Below, in pieces: positions 41,159 to 49,201 of a stretch of 56,989 nt of DNA. A program made the position numbers and the translations under genes. The DNA is taken from the NCBI GenBank assembly GCA_015233655.1, contig JADFXI010000006.1:1-56989 (forward strand), written 5' to 3'. Position 1 is the first letter of the stretch, and every line of letters starts with the position of its first letter. The notes beneath the pieces were generated by a model. The model made no database searches. It saw only the letters and a program-made list of their open reading frames with translations, and was not told the DNA's origin. This DNA comes from Nitrospirota bacterium. GTDB taxonomy: Bacteria > Nitrospirota > Thermodesulfovibrionia > Thermodesulfovibrionales > Dissulfurispiraceae.

Positions 41159-41973
41159 GCATAGACAGAAGACAATTTCTAAAAATAGCGGGTGTTTCGA
41201 CGCTGCTGGGACTAGGCACTGCAGCTGCTGTCAATGGTATCAGGCGTGATGATGTTGAGGCCTCTCAGATGGAACCCGGCCCAGACGCGCTGAAAGCAAA
41301 GCGCTGGGGTTTTGTGGTTGACATGAGCAAATTCAAGACCGAAGAAGATTACGCGAGGGTCGTACACGCCTGCCACAGCATCCATAACGTCCCTGATTAC
41401 GGCAACCCCAAAGACGAGATCAAATGGATTTGGAAGGATGACTTTGAGCACACCTTCCCTGGGCAGGAAGATACATATATGGCTGCGGAGATGAAGGAGA
41501 AGCCCTTCATGGTATTCTGCAACCACTGTGCCCAGCCGCCGTGCGTGAGAGTATGTCCGACCAAGGCCACGTTCAAGAGAACAGACGGCATAGTTATGAT
41601 GGATATGCACCGCTGCATAGGCTGCAGGTTTTGCATGGCAGCCTGTCCTTACGGCTCCAGGAGTTTCAATTTCAGAGACCCCCGCGGCAAGGACGAAAGC
41701 GGACGGCCTTTTATCAAAGAGCTTAATCCCGAATTCCCGACCCGCACAAAGGGTGTTGTTGAGAAGTGTACGTTCTGTTACGAACGGCTGGCCAAAGGCC
41801 TTAAACCGGCGTGTGTGGAAGCGTCGGGGGGCGGCATTGTGTTCGGTGACCTGGAAGACCCGAATTCCGAAGTTAGACAGCTTATCAGCAAACACTATAC
41901 GATCCGGAGAAAGCCTGAACTCGGGACTCAGCCCAGCATATACTACATCGTAGGAGGAAATGAAAATGCTTGA
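41155..41973 (+). CDS. dsrO: DsrO, periplasmic iron-sulfur protein (Tat substrate)
   Basis: 272 aa. The N-terminus carries a Tat motif (DRRQFLK) and hydrophobic stretch, so it is exported folded. Several ferredoxin-type motifs follow: CNHCAQPPCVRVCP, CIGCRFCMAACP and CTFC, with further Cys residues at CHS and KPACVEA. It connects DsrJ and DsrP in the periplasmic arm of the complex. It overlaps dsrJ (4 bases) and dsrP (8 bases). Confidence 0.95.
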   Translation: MSIDRRQFLKIAGVSTLLGLGTAAAVNGIRRDDVEASQMEPGPDALKAKRWGFVVDMSKFKTEEDYARVVHACHSIHNVPDYGNPKDEIKWIWKDDFEHTFPGQEDTYMAAEMKEKPFMVFCNHCAQPPCVRVCPTKATFKRTDGIVMMDMHRCIGCRFCMAACPYGSRSFNFRDPRGKDESGRPFIKELNPEFPTRTKGVVEKCTFCYERLAKGLKPACVEASGGGIVFGDLEDPNSEVRQLISKHYTIRRKPELGTQPSIYYIVGGNENA

Positions 41974-43150
41974 GAAGGCGCTGGACGGCGGTAAAGGGTA
42001 CTGGGCCTGGATATTTTTGTTGCTTGCCATAATTGGCGCCGGCTTTATAGCCTATCTTTTCCAGTTTAACTATGGTTTGGGCATAACAGGTTTGAGCAGA
42101 GACGTCAGTTGGGGATTTTATATTGCGCAGTTTACCTTCCTGGTCGGCGTAGCGGCATCAGCCGTGATGCTGGTAATACCTTATTATCTTCACAATTACA
42201 AGAAATTCGGGCGGATAGTCATCCTAGGGGAGTTTCTGGCAATCTCTTCGGTCATAATGTGCATCCTGTTCATTTTTGTAGACCTGGGGCAGCCGATGAG
42301 AGTTATGAACGTAATGCTTCACCCTACGCCGAATTCAGTCATGTTCTGGGACATGATAGTCCTGGTCGGCTACCTCACGCTGAATGTGGTCATAGGATGG
42401 ACTACGCTTGGCGCTGAGCGCAAGGAAGTAGCGCCTCCGTCCTGGGTAAAGCCGCTGATCTATCTTTCAGTCCCATGGGCAGCCAGTATTCACACTGTAA
42501 CAGCGTTTCTTTATGCAGGATTGCCAGGCAGGCATTTGTGGCTTACCGCTATAATGGCTGCAAGGTTTCTTTCCTCGGCATTTGCGGCTGGTCCGGCCCT
42601 GCTTATTCTGCTCGCTTTTATCGTCAGAAGGGTCAGTAAGTTCGATCCTGGTAAAGAAGCTATTCAATCGCTCGCGAAAATAGTGACCTATGCGATGTCG
42701 ATCAATGTGTTCTTCTTCCTGCTGGAGGTGTTCACAGCATTCTACAGCAACATACCGGGACACATGGCCCCTATTAAATATCTCTTTGTCGGACTCGAAG
42801 GTCATACAAGACTCGTCCCATTTATGTGGACCGCTACAGCGCTGGCGTTTATCGGCCTTACGTTGCTGCTGATCCCCAATACCCGCAAGAACGAGGGGAT
42901 ACTCCCATTTGCCCTGATTGCCGTATTCGTTGCGGCATGGATCGATAAGGGCATGGGCCTTGTTGTCGGCGGATTCGTCCCCAATCCTTTTGAGAGGGTT
43001 GTTGAGTATTCTCCGACAGCTCCTGAGCTGCTTATCACTGTGGGAGTATACGGCATAGGCGCACTTGTGCTGACCGTCCTTTACAAGGTCGCCGTTTCCG
43101 TAAAAGAAGAGGTTGAGGCGGGTGGAGCAGGTGAGGCGTCTCATCATTAA
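41966..43150 (+). CDS. dsrP: DsrP, NrfD-like membrane subunit
   Basis: 394 aa quinone-interacting membrane protein with about ten hydrophobic helices, NrfD/PsrC family. The start at 41966 is chosen over 41960 because it has the better distance to the AGGAGG. It overlaps the dsrO stop by 8 bases. Together with DsrO it may exchange electrons between the quinone pool and the periplasm. Last gene of the dsrMKJOP run; a ferredoxin gene follows after 68 bases. Confidence 0.94.
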   Translation: MLEKALDGGKGYWAWIFLLLAIIGAGFIAYLFQFNYGLGITGLSRDVSWGFYIAQFTFLVGVAASAVMLVIPYYLHNYKKFGRIVILGEFLAISSVIMCILFIFVDLGQPMRVMNVMLHPTPNSVMFWDMIVLVGYLTLNVVIGWTTLGAERKEVAPPSWVKPLIYLSVPWAASIHTVTAFLYAGLPGRHLWLTAIMAARFLSSAFAAGPALLILLAFIVRRVSKFDPGKEAIQSLAKIVTYAMSINVFFFLLEVFTAFYSNIPGHMAPIKYLFVGLEGHTRLVPFMWTATALAFIGLTLLLIPNTRKNEGILPFALIAVFVAAWIDKGMGLVVGGFVPNPFERVVEYSPTAPELLITVGVYGIGALVLTVLYKVAVSVKEEVEAGGAGEASHH

Positions 43151-43218
43151 AAGCCACATTTGATTTTTGTTACGGGGACATTTTAAAATATTTAGAAAAT
43201 CCGGGAGGTGTGGCTTCA

Positions 43219-43404
43219 ATGTATATGGTTTCTGTTAATGCGGAGAAATGCGAGGGCTGTGAGGAGTGCGTAAATGTTTGCCCGCAGGGAGTGTTTAGAA
43301 TGGTCGACAGCAAGTCTGATCCCTACCAGACGGGCGAATGTGTATTTTGTGAGAGCTGCCTCGGCGTCTGCCCGACAACTGCAATCACCATAACCGAGAT
43401 GTAA
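43219..43404 (+). CDS. 2[4Fe-4S] ferredoxin-like protein
   Basis: 61 aa. Two cluster motifs are visible: CEGCEECVNVCP and, in the second half, CVFCESCLGVCP. The spacing is typical of a small dicluster ferredoxin. The ATG at 43219 (MYMVSVNAEK) is preferred; a GTG nine bases upstream is inside the Shine-Dalgarno region (gggaggtgtgg). It follows dsrP by 68 bases and is closed by a bidirectional terminator. It could donate electrons to DsrAB, but the genes show only position. Confidence 0.85.
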   Translation: MYMVSVNAEKCEGCEECVNVCPQGVFRMVDSKSDPYQTGECVFCESCLGVCPTTAITITEM

Positions 43405-43430
43405 GGGCCTTTCAGGTCCTCGGACAACAT

Positions 43431-43465
43431 AAAAAAAGGAGCACAAGTTCTGTGCTCCTTTTTTT
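43431..43465. terminator. Bidirectional terminator between the dsr locus and tusA
   Basis: aaaaaaaggagcaca (43431-43445), a 5-base loop and tgtgctccttttttt (43451-43465) form a 15-bp perfect hairpin with A and T tracts on both sides. It ends both the plus-strand dsr/ferredoxin transcript and the minus-strand dsrHEF-tusA transcript. Confidence 0.85.
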
Positions 43466-43498
43466 ATGTCCTGACAGCCTGGTGGAACAGAGGCCGTT

Positions 43499-43750
43499 TT
43501 ATTTCTTCTGGATAAAGATCTCCCAGTATCCTTTGTCTTCGAGCTTAACGACTTCGATGCTGAATCCCTGCTTCTCGGCGTATCTCGGCAGAGAATCTTC
43601 CGCAGAAGCCGGAGCGTCGCACAGGATTTTGAGCAGAGTGCCCGGACCCATTTTTTCGAGTTGTTTTTTCGTCAATACCAACGGATAGGGGCAGACCCTC
43701 CCTAAAACATCGAGTGTCTCCGTGGGTGTTTGTGATTTTAAGTCAGCCAT
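43499..43750 (-). CDS. tusA: TusA/SirA-like sulfurtransferase
   Basis: 83 aa sulfur carrier. The conserved CPYP motif (residues 20-23, in VLGRVCPYPLVLTKK) holds the active Cys. It is the last gene of the dsrH-dsrE-dsrF-tusA operon. TusA proteins hand persulfide sulfur to DsrE-type partners (established for sulfur oxidisers and tRNA thiolation). The operon layout supports that partnership here. Good Shine-Dalgarno (aggagg). Confidence 0.9.
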   Translation of the reverse strand: MADLKSQTPTETLDVLGRVCPYPLVLTKKQLEKMGPGTLLKILCDAPASAEDSLPRYAEKQGFSIEVVKLEDKGYWEIFIQKK

Positions 43751-43773
43751 TTTAATCCTCCTGTCTTAATTAT

Positions 43774-44187
43774 TTAGCAGAAGAGAAGATGGTCTACCGA
43801 TTCCATCGCCTTCTGGATTTCGCTGTAGGGAACAAGCTTTGCGTTCGTCTCTCCCCCGATATCTTCCGCATCCATTATCAGAGCATCTTCTTTAATGCCG
43901 AGCCTATCTACATCTTCTTTGCATATAAGCACATTGAGGTCCAGCAAAAGAGAGTTCTTAACATGTTGCTCCAGGCTGGTGATTCCGTAATGCTTCATTG
44001 CCAGCTGGCTCTTGAGGCAATTGAGAACGCCGTCGCCGATAAAGCAAACCACCGGCTCGACCAGATCCCCGTCCTCCAGATATATTTCGACGGTCTGGCT
44101 GGAGATCGCGTGTGTCATTGCAAGCCTGGAACCTTCAATCTTATAAGGGAGAGTTCTGATAACAAATCCCAGTTTCTTAGTCGCCAT
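43774..44187 (-). CDS. dsrF: DsrF-like protein (DsrE/F/H family)
   Basis: 137 aa, the expected length for DsrF/TusC. The DsrE-fold pattern is visible (CFIGDGVLNCL, then a helix to NSLLLDLNVLICKEDVDRLGI with a Cys). A C-terminal Cys ends the protein (HLLFC). It follows dsrE by 1 base. Assignment as F rather than another DsrE paralogue rests on order and length, so it is less sure than the family. Confidence 0.75.
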   Translation of the reverse strand: MATKKLGFVIRTLPYKIEGSRLAMTHAISSQTVEIYLEDGDLVEPVVCFIGDGVLNCLKSQLAMKHYGITSLEQHVKNSLLLDLNVLICKEDVDRLGIKEDALIMDAEDIGGETNAKLVPYSEIQKAMESVDHLLFC

Positions 44188-44188
44188 A

Positions 44189-44551
44189 TTAATCTCCTCC
44201 TATATGAAGGACCCTGTCGGCGCTGAAGGTGCTTGCCAGATACCAATCCATACTAAACCTTTTGACGCCTTCCATAGTGTCCTCTTTTTTATAACCTCTT
44301 GCTTCGGCACATGCTTCGCATGCGGTTACCTGCATATTACCGGTAGCAACCAGTTCCTGCACTTTCTTTGCAAGGGCAGAATAATCCTTGAATGCTTTCT
44401 GTCCGCTCTTGGAAAGCATTGTGCCGTTTCCTGATACCCAAAGATCTACTTTATGGCCTTTCTGCACGGCGGCTTCGGAAAGCTTTACGGCAAAATCGAG
44501 CGACATTGAGCCGACCAGCGAAGAAAAGCAGCCGATAGTTAATTTTCCCAT
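44189..44551 (-). CDS. dsrE: DsrE-like sulfurtransferase (TusD family)
   Basis: 120 aa DsrE-fold protein. The segment MQVTACEACAEARG matches the active-site region of DsrE/TusD, with its sulfur-accepting Cys. The N-terminus (KLTIGCFSSLVGSMSLDFAVKL) has the beta-alpha-beta start of the family. It has an AAAGGAG Shine-Dalgarno. With DsrF and DsrH it would form the heterohexameric sulfur-transfer complex that passes sulfur between TusA and DsrC. Confidence 0.82.
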   Translation of the reverse strand: MGKLTIGCFSSLVGSMSLDFAVKLSEAAVQKGHKVDLWVSGNGTMLSKSGQKAFKDYSALAKKVQELVATGNMQVTACEACAEARGYKKEDTMEGVKRFSMDWYLASTFSADRVLHIGGD

Positions 44552-44570
44552 GCTCGTCTCCTTTTGAGAA

Positions 44571-44867
44571 TTATATCCATATGGTTTTTTCGTAATCGTT
44601 AAAAATAAGGTCGACCAAATCGCCGTAGTTTACGACCTTCACACGGCTGTCTACATTTGCGGCACTGAATCCCCTGCTCTCAAGGTCCTCAACCAGAACA
44701 TAGAATGTTGCGGGTTTTTCGAGAACGGAAGACGATTTGCCGTTTTCCTTAACAGTTGCATTGTAAACGCCATTGCCGACAAGAATAATGCCGAGCTTCT
44801 CGGCGGTCAGCCTGTCAAGCACATCAGCTCCTGTCCTGTAATCACTTACAAAAACGCCCAGTTTCAC
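44571..44867 (-). CDS. dsrH: DsrH-like protein (TusB family)
   Basis: 98 aa, first gene of the operon. It has the DsrH/TusB length and ends in Trp-Ile (YEKTIWI), as that family usually ends near a Trp. No Cys is present, whereas Allochromatium DsrH has one. GTG start at 44867 with AGGAGGTG Shine-Dalgarno. The operon order H-E-F-tusA differs from the dsrE-F-H order of purple sulfur bacteria. Confidence 0.75.
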   Translation of the reverse strand: MKLGVFVSDYRTGADVLDRLTAEKLGIILVGNGVYNATVKENGKSSSVLEKPATFYVLVEDLESRGFSAANVDSRVKVVNYGDLVDLIFNDYEKTIWI

Positions 44868-44951
44868 GCTAACACCTCCTCTAACTTTTTTTGTCTGTTA
44901 TGCAATCCCGTTAATAAAAAGAATAACGGTTTATTATAAATGGTAAGTTTT

Positions 44952-45004
44952 TTTATAACAGTAAGACCATGAAATTGTCAATAGAAATTGTTAGGAATAA
45001 CAAT
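44952..45004 (-). promoter_or_regulatory. Promoter with palindromic operator before dsrH
   Basis: Reading the minus strand: a palindrome ATTGTTA-4-TAACAAT (45004-44987), then TTGACA (44981-44976), 18 bases, and TATAAA (44957-44952). The -35 is a perfect sigma-70 consensus and the palindrome sits directly upstream of it. Size and arms resemble CRP/FNR-type or Rex-type sites, but neither consensus is matched exactly. Confidence 0.55.
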
Positions 45005-45062
45005 ATCTTATATCCGTATACCTATAATTTATAGCTCATGGGCAAAACCTTTCGCTTTTGCT

Positions 45063-46286
45063 TTAAAGCAGTGAATACAAAAGCTCATCAACCGCGTCTA
45101 TCAGTTCCTTGAACAACCCGCCGTGGCTTTTTGAATTGCCAAAAAGCCAGGTCCTCATTTTCTGTATTTCCGGGTTGTTGCACATTTCATAAGTTATAGG
45201 TCCGCTTAGCATCGCTTGTCTTTCCAGAATGAGCAGGCGCTTTGCCTGATCTGAGAACGGCAGGAGCAAGTTTTTTATGCGCGAAGAGTGACTGGTGATT
45301 AAAGATGAATTACAGCCGCTTCGTATAAGTGCGGCAATTTCCTTTATCATGGTAAACAAGGTGCAATATTCGAGACCTCTGACACCGCGCCGCCACTGCA
45401 AGAGCATTGGGTTTCTCCAAAACCAGAGAAAATTGCGCAGCCCAAGTGAAATCAGCTCATCCGCCGCCGATTCGAGTTCGTCCATTAGACTTTGTTCAAC
45501 ACGGTCCTTTACAAGGCCCACGGGTCCCTCTGTATCAGCGTGTACGTCAATGTTTCCCATGCCTTGAAGGTAGTTCCATATATTCTTCAGTACAAGAGTA
45601 CCATTGGAATCTTCCGGAGTATCGAAATGGACCAACGAGAGCAGCACCTTTCCGTCTCCAAACGCACCTTCGACAACAGCCGGATCATCGAGCAGACGTT
45701 CCGGGTTAAGGTTGATGCCGTAATTTTTTTCGCTGTCAGCCCAGTCGCCATAGCGCACAGTGTCACCTACATTAAGATCTGAACTGAAAGAATCCGGCAG
45801 GGCAGCGCCATAAGCGGCAAGCAGATGGTTAGTATCTCTGTCAGGCAGAAACTGGGACGGCCACCAGGCATGGAATACCGGGTCGGTGATGTCCTGCCAT
45901 ATGGGATGCTCAGACAAGTTCAGACGTATCCTGCCGCTAAAGCTCGGAACGCGATCTTTCGTCGGTTTTCTCCTGATGTTCAGAAGACCGATCCCGTCAG
46001 CAGTAGCAAGTCCGGCGCCGCCGCAAAAGCCGAGATAGTTGCCGCCTCTGCCGACAAATTCCTTTATCTGAAGAATACCATCGGCGCCGAGTGTCTTGAT
46101 CTTGTTTGAGGCCCACCCGCCAGGGACAAACAGTAGTTTGTAACCGAAAAGGGCACCCTTTTTAATATCTTCAGAGCGAACCAACTCAAATGGAAGGTGC
46201 GCGGCTTTAAGTGCTTTGTAAGCCATCAACCCCCATAAAAATGATTCATCCCAGAGGAGAGCAGTCTTGCCGTCGGTACGTGTCAA
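45063..46286 (-). CDS. BPL_N / GATase1-like domain protein
   Basis: 407 aa. The N-terminal 240 residues resemble the biotin-protein-ligase N-terminal (class I glutamine amidotransferase-like) fold, with LLFVPGGWASN, the nucleophile-elbow YLGFCGGAGLA (Cys) and an ALLWDESFLWG start. The C-terminal half is helical with no known motif. The TTG start (46286) has no Shine-Dalgarno. The open frame continues back to the TAG stop of the chemoreceptor gene, which is in the same frame 45 bases upstream. The function is unknown; BPL_N-like proteins have no biotin ligase part here. Confidence 0.65.
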   Translation of the reverse strand: MTRTDGKTALLWDESFLWGLMAYKALKAAHLPFELVRSEDIKKGALFGYKLLFVPGGWASNKIKTLGADGILQIKEFVGRGGNYLGFCGGAGLATADGIGLLNIRRKPTKDRVPSFSGRIRLNLSEHPIWQDITDPVFHAWWPSQFLPDRDTNHLLAAYGAALPDSFSSDLNVGDTVRYGDWADSEKNYGINLNPERLLDDPAVVEGAFGDGKVLLSLVHFDTPEDSNGTLVLKNIWNYLQGMGNIDVHADTEGPVGLVKDRVEQSLMDELESAADELISLGLRNFLWFWRNPMLLQWRRGVRGLEYCTLFTMIKEIAALIRSGCNSSLITSHSSRIKNLLLPFSDQAKRLLILERQAMLSGPITYEMCNNPEIQKMRTWLFGNSKSHGGLFKELIDAVDELLYSLL

Positions 46287-46331
46287 TTTATTGGTGTCAC
46301 GGAGTACCCCAAATATGCCGTCATTGCAGCC

Positions 46332-48227
46332 CTATTTGCATTCCCTTTTTACTCCGTCAAGAAGGCTTACAATCTGTTCTGACAGGTCTTCCATTTCATT
46401 ATACAGACCTGTCGCTTTTTCCTTGTTGCCTGAATTGAATGCAGCGATAGCCTCTTTTGCGAGTGCATGTATCCTGTCATGCGGAGTGAGTATGGCCTTG
46501 AAGGACGGCAAATTGCCGCACTTTTCCCGGCCTTCAGTGTCGTACCACTTGCCGAACCTGCATGTATGATGGTCAGGCAGCTTGGCAGGGTCAAGCGTTG
46601 TATCACCCTTAAGACAGGACCCGACCTTCCCCACAAACACTCTGTGGTCTGTCTTTGCTATGTCGAGTATCATTAACTCGCTGCCTTTTGTCTTAAAGCC
46701 TGAGGTAGTGTTCCTCAGCTCTTCCGCTATTTTAATCAATCCATTCACTTCATGCATTACTTCGTCAGACATTTTTTCCATGTCCCTGGCTATGTTAGAG
46801 GTCTTCTCAATATTGCTTGCGACTTCTTCCGACACTGCAGACTGCTCATCAACCGCTGTTGCAATCTGGGTTATCTGGTCACGCACTTTCTGGACCGCGT
46901 CCACTATATGGTTCAGCGAATCTCCGACCTGCCTTATATAATCCGTGGCCTTAGTCACCTCTCCTGAAGCATCTTCCATAGACTTTGATGTCTGCTCTGA
47001 TTCGGTCTGCACAGCATTGATCTTCTCCGTGATCTCTCCCGTGGCCTTTATGGTCCTCTCTGCCAGTTTTCTCACTTCGTCCGCTACTACGGCAAAACCC
47101 CTGCCCTGCTCTCCGGCCCTTGCCGCCTCGATAGCTGCATTAAGCGCCAGCAGGTTTGTCTGGTCCGCAATGTCTTTAATAACTGTAACAATGCCGCCGA
47201 TTTCCGACGCCCTTTTGTTCAGCTTCTCAACCATGGTCGAAAGCTCTATAGTCGACGTGTAGACCTTGGCAACAGTATCAACCGCTCCGTCAGCCACAAC
47301 TTTGCCGTCATTGGCTGTTTTCATCGCATCTTCGGACGATTGCGAGGCCTCGGCGGCATTTCTAGAAATGTCGGTAATGGTCTGGCTCATCTCTTCTGCA
47401 GCTGTTGCTATCTGGTTAGCCTGCCCTGACTGGTTCCGCGCTCCTTCCGTTGTTTTTTCGGACCTCACTCTTAATACATCAACAGTATGGACCACATTTC
47501 CGGCAGAGCCCATAATGCCGCTGATCATCTCGCTGATTATACCGATCATTTTGTTCATATCTCGCGAAAGTGCGCCGATTTCATCCTTGCTGTCATAGTC
47601 TATCACCACTCTGAGGTCGCCATTGGCAATGATGTTGACTTTGTCTTTGAAAACAGACAACGGACGAATTACTTTTTTCTGGCTTACAAATAAAATGGCA
47701 ACGAGAATAAGAAAATTGAGCACAAAGAGGACAATCTGTATGGTCTTGAGCGCCCTGACTTTTCCTTCCGATAACTCAGCAGCTAGCGTTGTGGACTCAT
47801 CGGCCAATTTCAATAATTTCTCGCTTTCAATATAAAGAGCATTAAGCGCTTCAGGACTCGTTTCGGCTTTGCTCATTGCGTCTTTGTATTTCTGCCATTC
47901 GGTATTGATTTCATTCATTTTGGCAATAAGCTTCTCGTCCCCGGCTTTCGGCAATCTCAATTCTGCGTCGCCGTTGAGCAGTCCGGCAACGATCTTGTCC
48001 ATTTTCCCGGTCAGCTGCACGATGTTGTCCCCGACATCCGAACCATGCTGTTTTGCATACACCATTTTTGTCAGTCTCTGAGATATGGCCCGCTGTCTTC
48101 CCGAATTATTAACTATGTTGCCGTCATCTGACATCTTGCCGAGCCAGAAAAACACAGAAAGCCCGCTCAAAAGAGCAAATACCAGAAGAATCAACACAGC
48201 AAGCTTTACCTCAGTAGAAATTTTCAT
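46332..48227 (-). CDS. Methyl-accepting chemotaxis protein with PilJ-type sensor and CZB domain
   Basis: 631 aa. A membrane helix (about 8-30) is followed by a periplasmic PilJ-type sensor domain with [15 protein letters not shown], a second helix (about 160-185), HAMP, and a long cytoplasmic signalling domain whose hairpin tip reads [28 protein letters not shown]-terminal CZB (chemoreceptor zinc-binding) domain has the CRFGKWY motif plus the conserved His residues (DHRVF, PHDRIH). Such PilJ-type sensors are often found in nitrate or nitrite receptors. A GTGGAGG Shine-Dalgarno precedes the ATG. The gene is controlled by a c-di-GMP riboswitch in its leader. Confidence 0.92.
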   Translation of the reverse strand: MKISTEVKLAVLILLVFALLSGLSVFFWLGKMSDDGNIVNNSGRQRAISQRLTKMVYAKQHGSDVGDNIVQLTGKMDKIVAGLLNGDAELRLPKAGDEKLIAKMNEINTEWQKYKDAMSKAETSPEALNALYIESEKLLKLADESTTLAAELSEGKVRALKTIQIVLFVLNFLILVAILFVSQKKVIRPLSVFKDKVNIIANGDLRVVIDYDSKDEIGALSRDMNKMIGIISEMISGIMGSAGNVVHTVDVLRVRSEKTTEGARNQSGQANQIATAAEEMSQTITDISRNAAEASQSSEDAMKTANDGKVVADGAVDTVAKVYTSTIELSTMVEKLNKRASEIGGIVTVIKDIADQTNLLALNAAIEAARAGEQGRGFAVVADEVRKLAERTIKATGEITEKINAVQTESEQTSKSMEDASGEVTKATDYIRQVGDSLNHIVDAVQKVRDQITQIATAVDEQSAVSEEVASNIEKTSNIARDMEKMSDEVMHEVNGLIKIAEELRNTTSGFKTKGSELMILDIAKTDHRVFVGKVGSCLKGDTTLDPAKLPDHHTCRFGKWYDTEGREKCGNLPSFKAILTPHDRIHALAKEAIAAFNSGNKEKATGLYNEMEDLSEQIVSLLDGVKRECK

Positions 48228-48287
48228 TCGGCCTCCACTTAGAAACTATTATTTTCGTTATCATCATATTCTGAAAAAAATTTCAAT

Positions 48288-48324
48288 AAAAAACCGGGCT
48301 ACCTTAGTTTAGCAGGCAACCCGG
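48288..48324 (-). terminator. Riboswitch-controlled terminator before the chemoreceptor gene
   Basis: On the minus strand CCGGGTTGCC (48324-48315) pairs with GGTAGCCCGG (48303-48294), ten pairs including two G-U, followed by a T-run (48293-48288). The first arm is part of the riboswitch 3' half, so folding of the aptamer and of the terminator exclude each other. Confidence 0.72.
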
Positions 48325-48398
48325 CTGTCTAATAAGATATAGACCCGCAGCTTTCCGTCATCTCCTCGCGGAGACTTTGGCTTTATCCAGTTTTAAAC
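48307..48398 (-). promoter_or_regulatory. Cyclic di-GMP-I (GEMM-I) riboswitch
   Basis: The minus strand folds like class-I c-di-GMP aptamers. It has a P1 stem (GTTTA at 48398-48394 with TAAAC at 48311-48307), GCCAAAG, a first hairpin TCTCC-GCGA-GGAGA with a GNRA tetraloop, the linker TGACGGAAAGC (consensus GACGCAAAGC), a second stem starting CTGCGGGTCTA, and the 3' receptor strand GACAGCCGGGTTGCC (consensus GCCGGGUUACC). The 3' strand doubles as the first arm of a terminator. Ligand binding would keep that arm in the aptamer, so c-di-GMP probably turns the gene on. Confidence 0.82.
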
Positions 48399-48495
48399 CC
48401 CCTAATATTACACTAATAATACAATCTTGCTCAAGTGGACGCGATGCTGATATGATAAAAACATTAACATAGGTCTTGAAAATGGGGGTGAGAGA

Positions 48496-48717
48496 ATGCC
48501 AAAAGTAGTTGCTATGGAGAAAATAGAAAAGGAGATAGGGAAACTTACGCCCCAGCAGCAGTTAAAGCTGGTGGAAAAGCTTGCTCACGATCTTAGGAAG
48601 ACCGGGCTTGCAGTGAAGAAAGAACTCGACTGGAAAGGGCTTTACGGCCTCGGAAAGGGGCTGTGGAAAGAAGACGCACAGACCTATATAAATAAACTCC
48701 GTGAAGACAGGACATGA
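48496..48717 (+). CDS. Antitoxin-like protein, partner of the PIN toxin
   Basis: 73 aa, basic and helical, starting MPKVVAMEKIEKEIGKLTPQQQLKLVEKLAHDLRK. It has the size, position and translational overlap (ATGA) of a type II antitoxin before a VapC-type toxin. No AbrB, MetJ or HTH motif is clear, so the family is not named. A GGGGGTGAG Shine-Dalgarno-like sequence precedes the ATG. Its promoter region is divergent from the riboswitch-controlled gene. Confidence 0.7.
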   Translation: MPKVVAMEKIEKEIGKLTPQQQLKLVEKLAHDLRKTGLAVKKELDWKGLYGLGKGLWKEDAQTYINKLREDRT

Positions 48718-49160
48718 CCATATCTGCTGCACTTTCTGACCTCACTTCGATTTTCATTGATACCGCACCCGTCATTTATTACATAGAGGCCCATCCCGAA
48801 TTCGGCCCTGTTACCAAAGAAGTTGTCACCGCCTTTCAGTCTGGAAGGCTGACTGCTTTTTCTTCTGTCATTACTCTTACAGAGGTTCTTCCTAAACCCA
48901 TCGAAAATGGTGATGAAAAGCTCGCTAAGAAATTCTCGGAATTTCTCAAACATGGGAAAAATCTTGTTGTGCTTGAAATCTCTGAAAAGATAGCGGAGAA
49001 GGCTGGCAAATTGAGAGGGCATTATACGTATCTCAGAACTATCGATGCCATTCAGATCGCATCAGCCATTGAAGCTGGAGCAGATGCCTTTCTGACGAAT
49101 GACAAAAAACTTAAACAAGTTAAAGAAATAAAAACTTTGGTTTTGGCAGATTATTTGTAA
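48714..49160 (+). CDS. PIN-domain toxin (VapC-like)
   Basis: 148 aa ribonuclease-fold protein. PIN active-site acids are visible: Asp in FIDTAPVIYY, Glu in TLTEVL, Asp in RTIDAIQIASA, and the FLTNDKKL motif. VapC toxins cut tRNA or rRNA. It overlaps the antitoxin-like gene by 4 bases, supporting a toxin-antitoxin pair. The next gene is on the other strand. Confidence 0.85.
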   Translation: MTISAALSDLTSIFIDTAPVIYYIEAHPEFGPVTKEVVTAFQSGRLTAFSSVITLTEVLPKPIENGDEKLAKKFSEFLKHGKNLVVLEISEKIAEKAGKLRGHYTYLRTIDAIQIASAIEAGADAFLTNDKKLKQVKEIKTLVLADYL

Positions 49161-49201
49161 CATAAAAAATGGTCGCTGTCCCTATTTGTAAAACAAAATC
49201 C

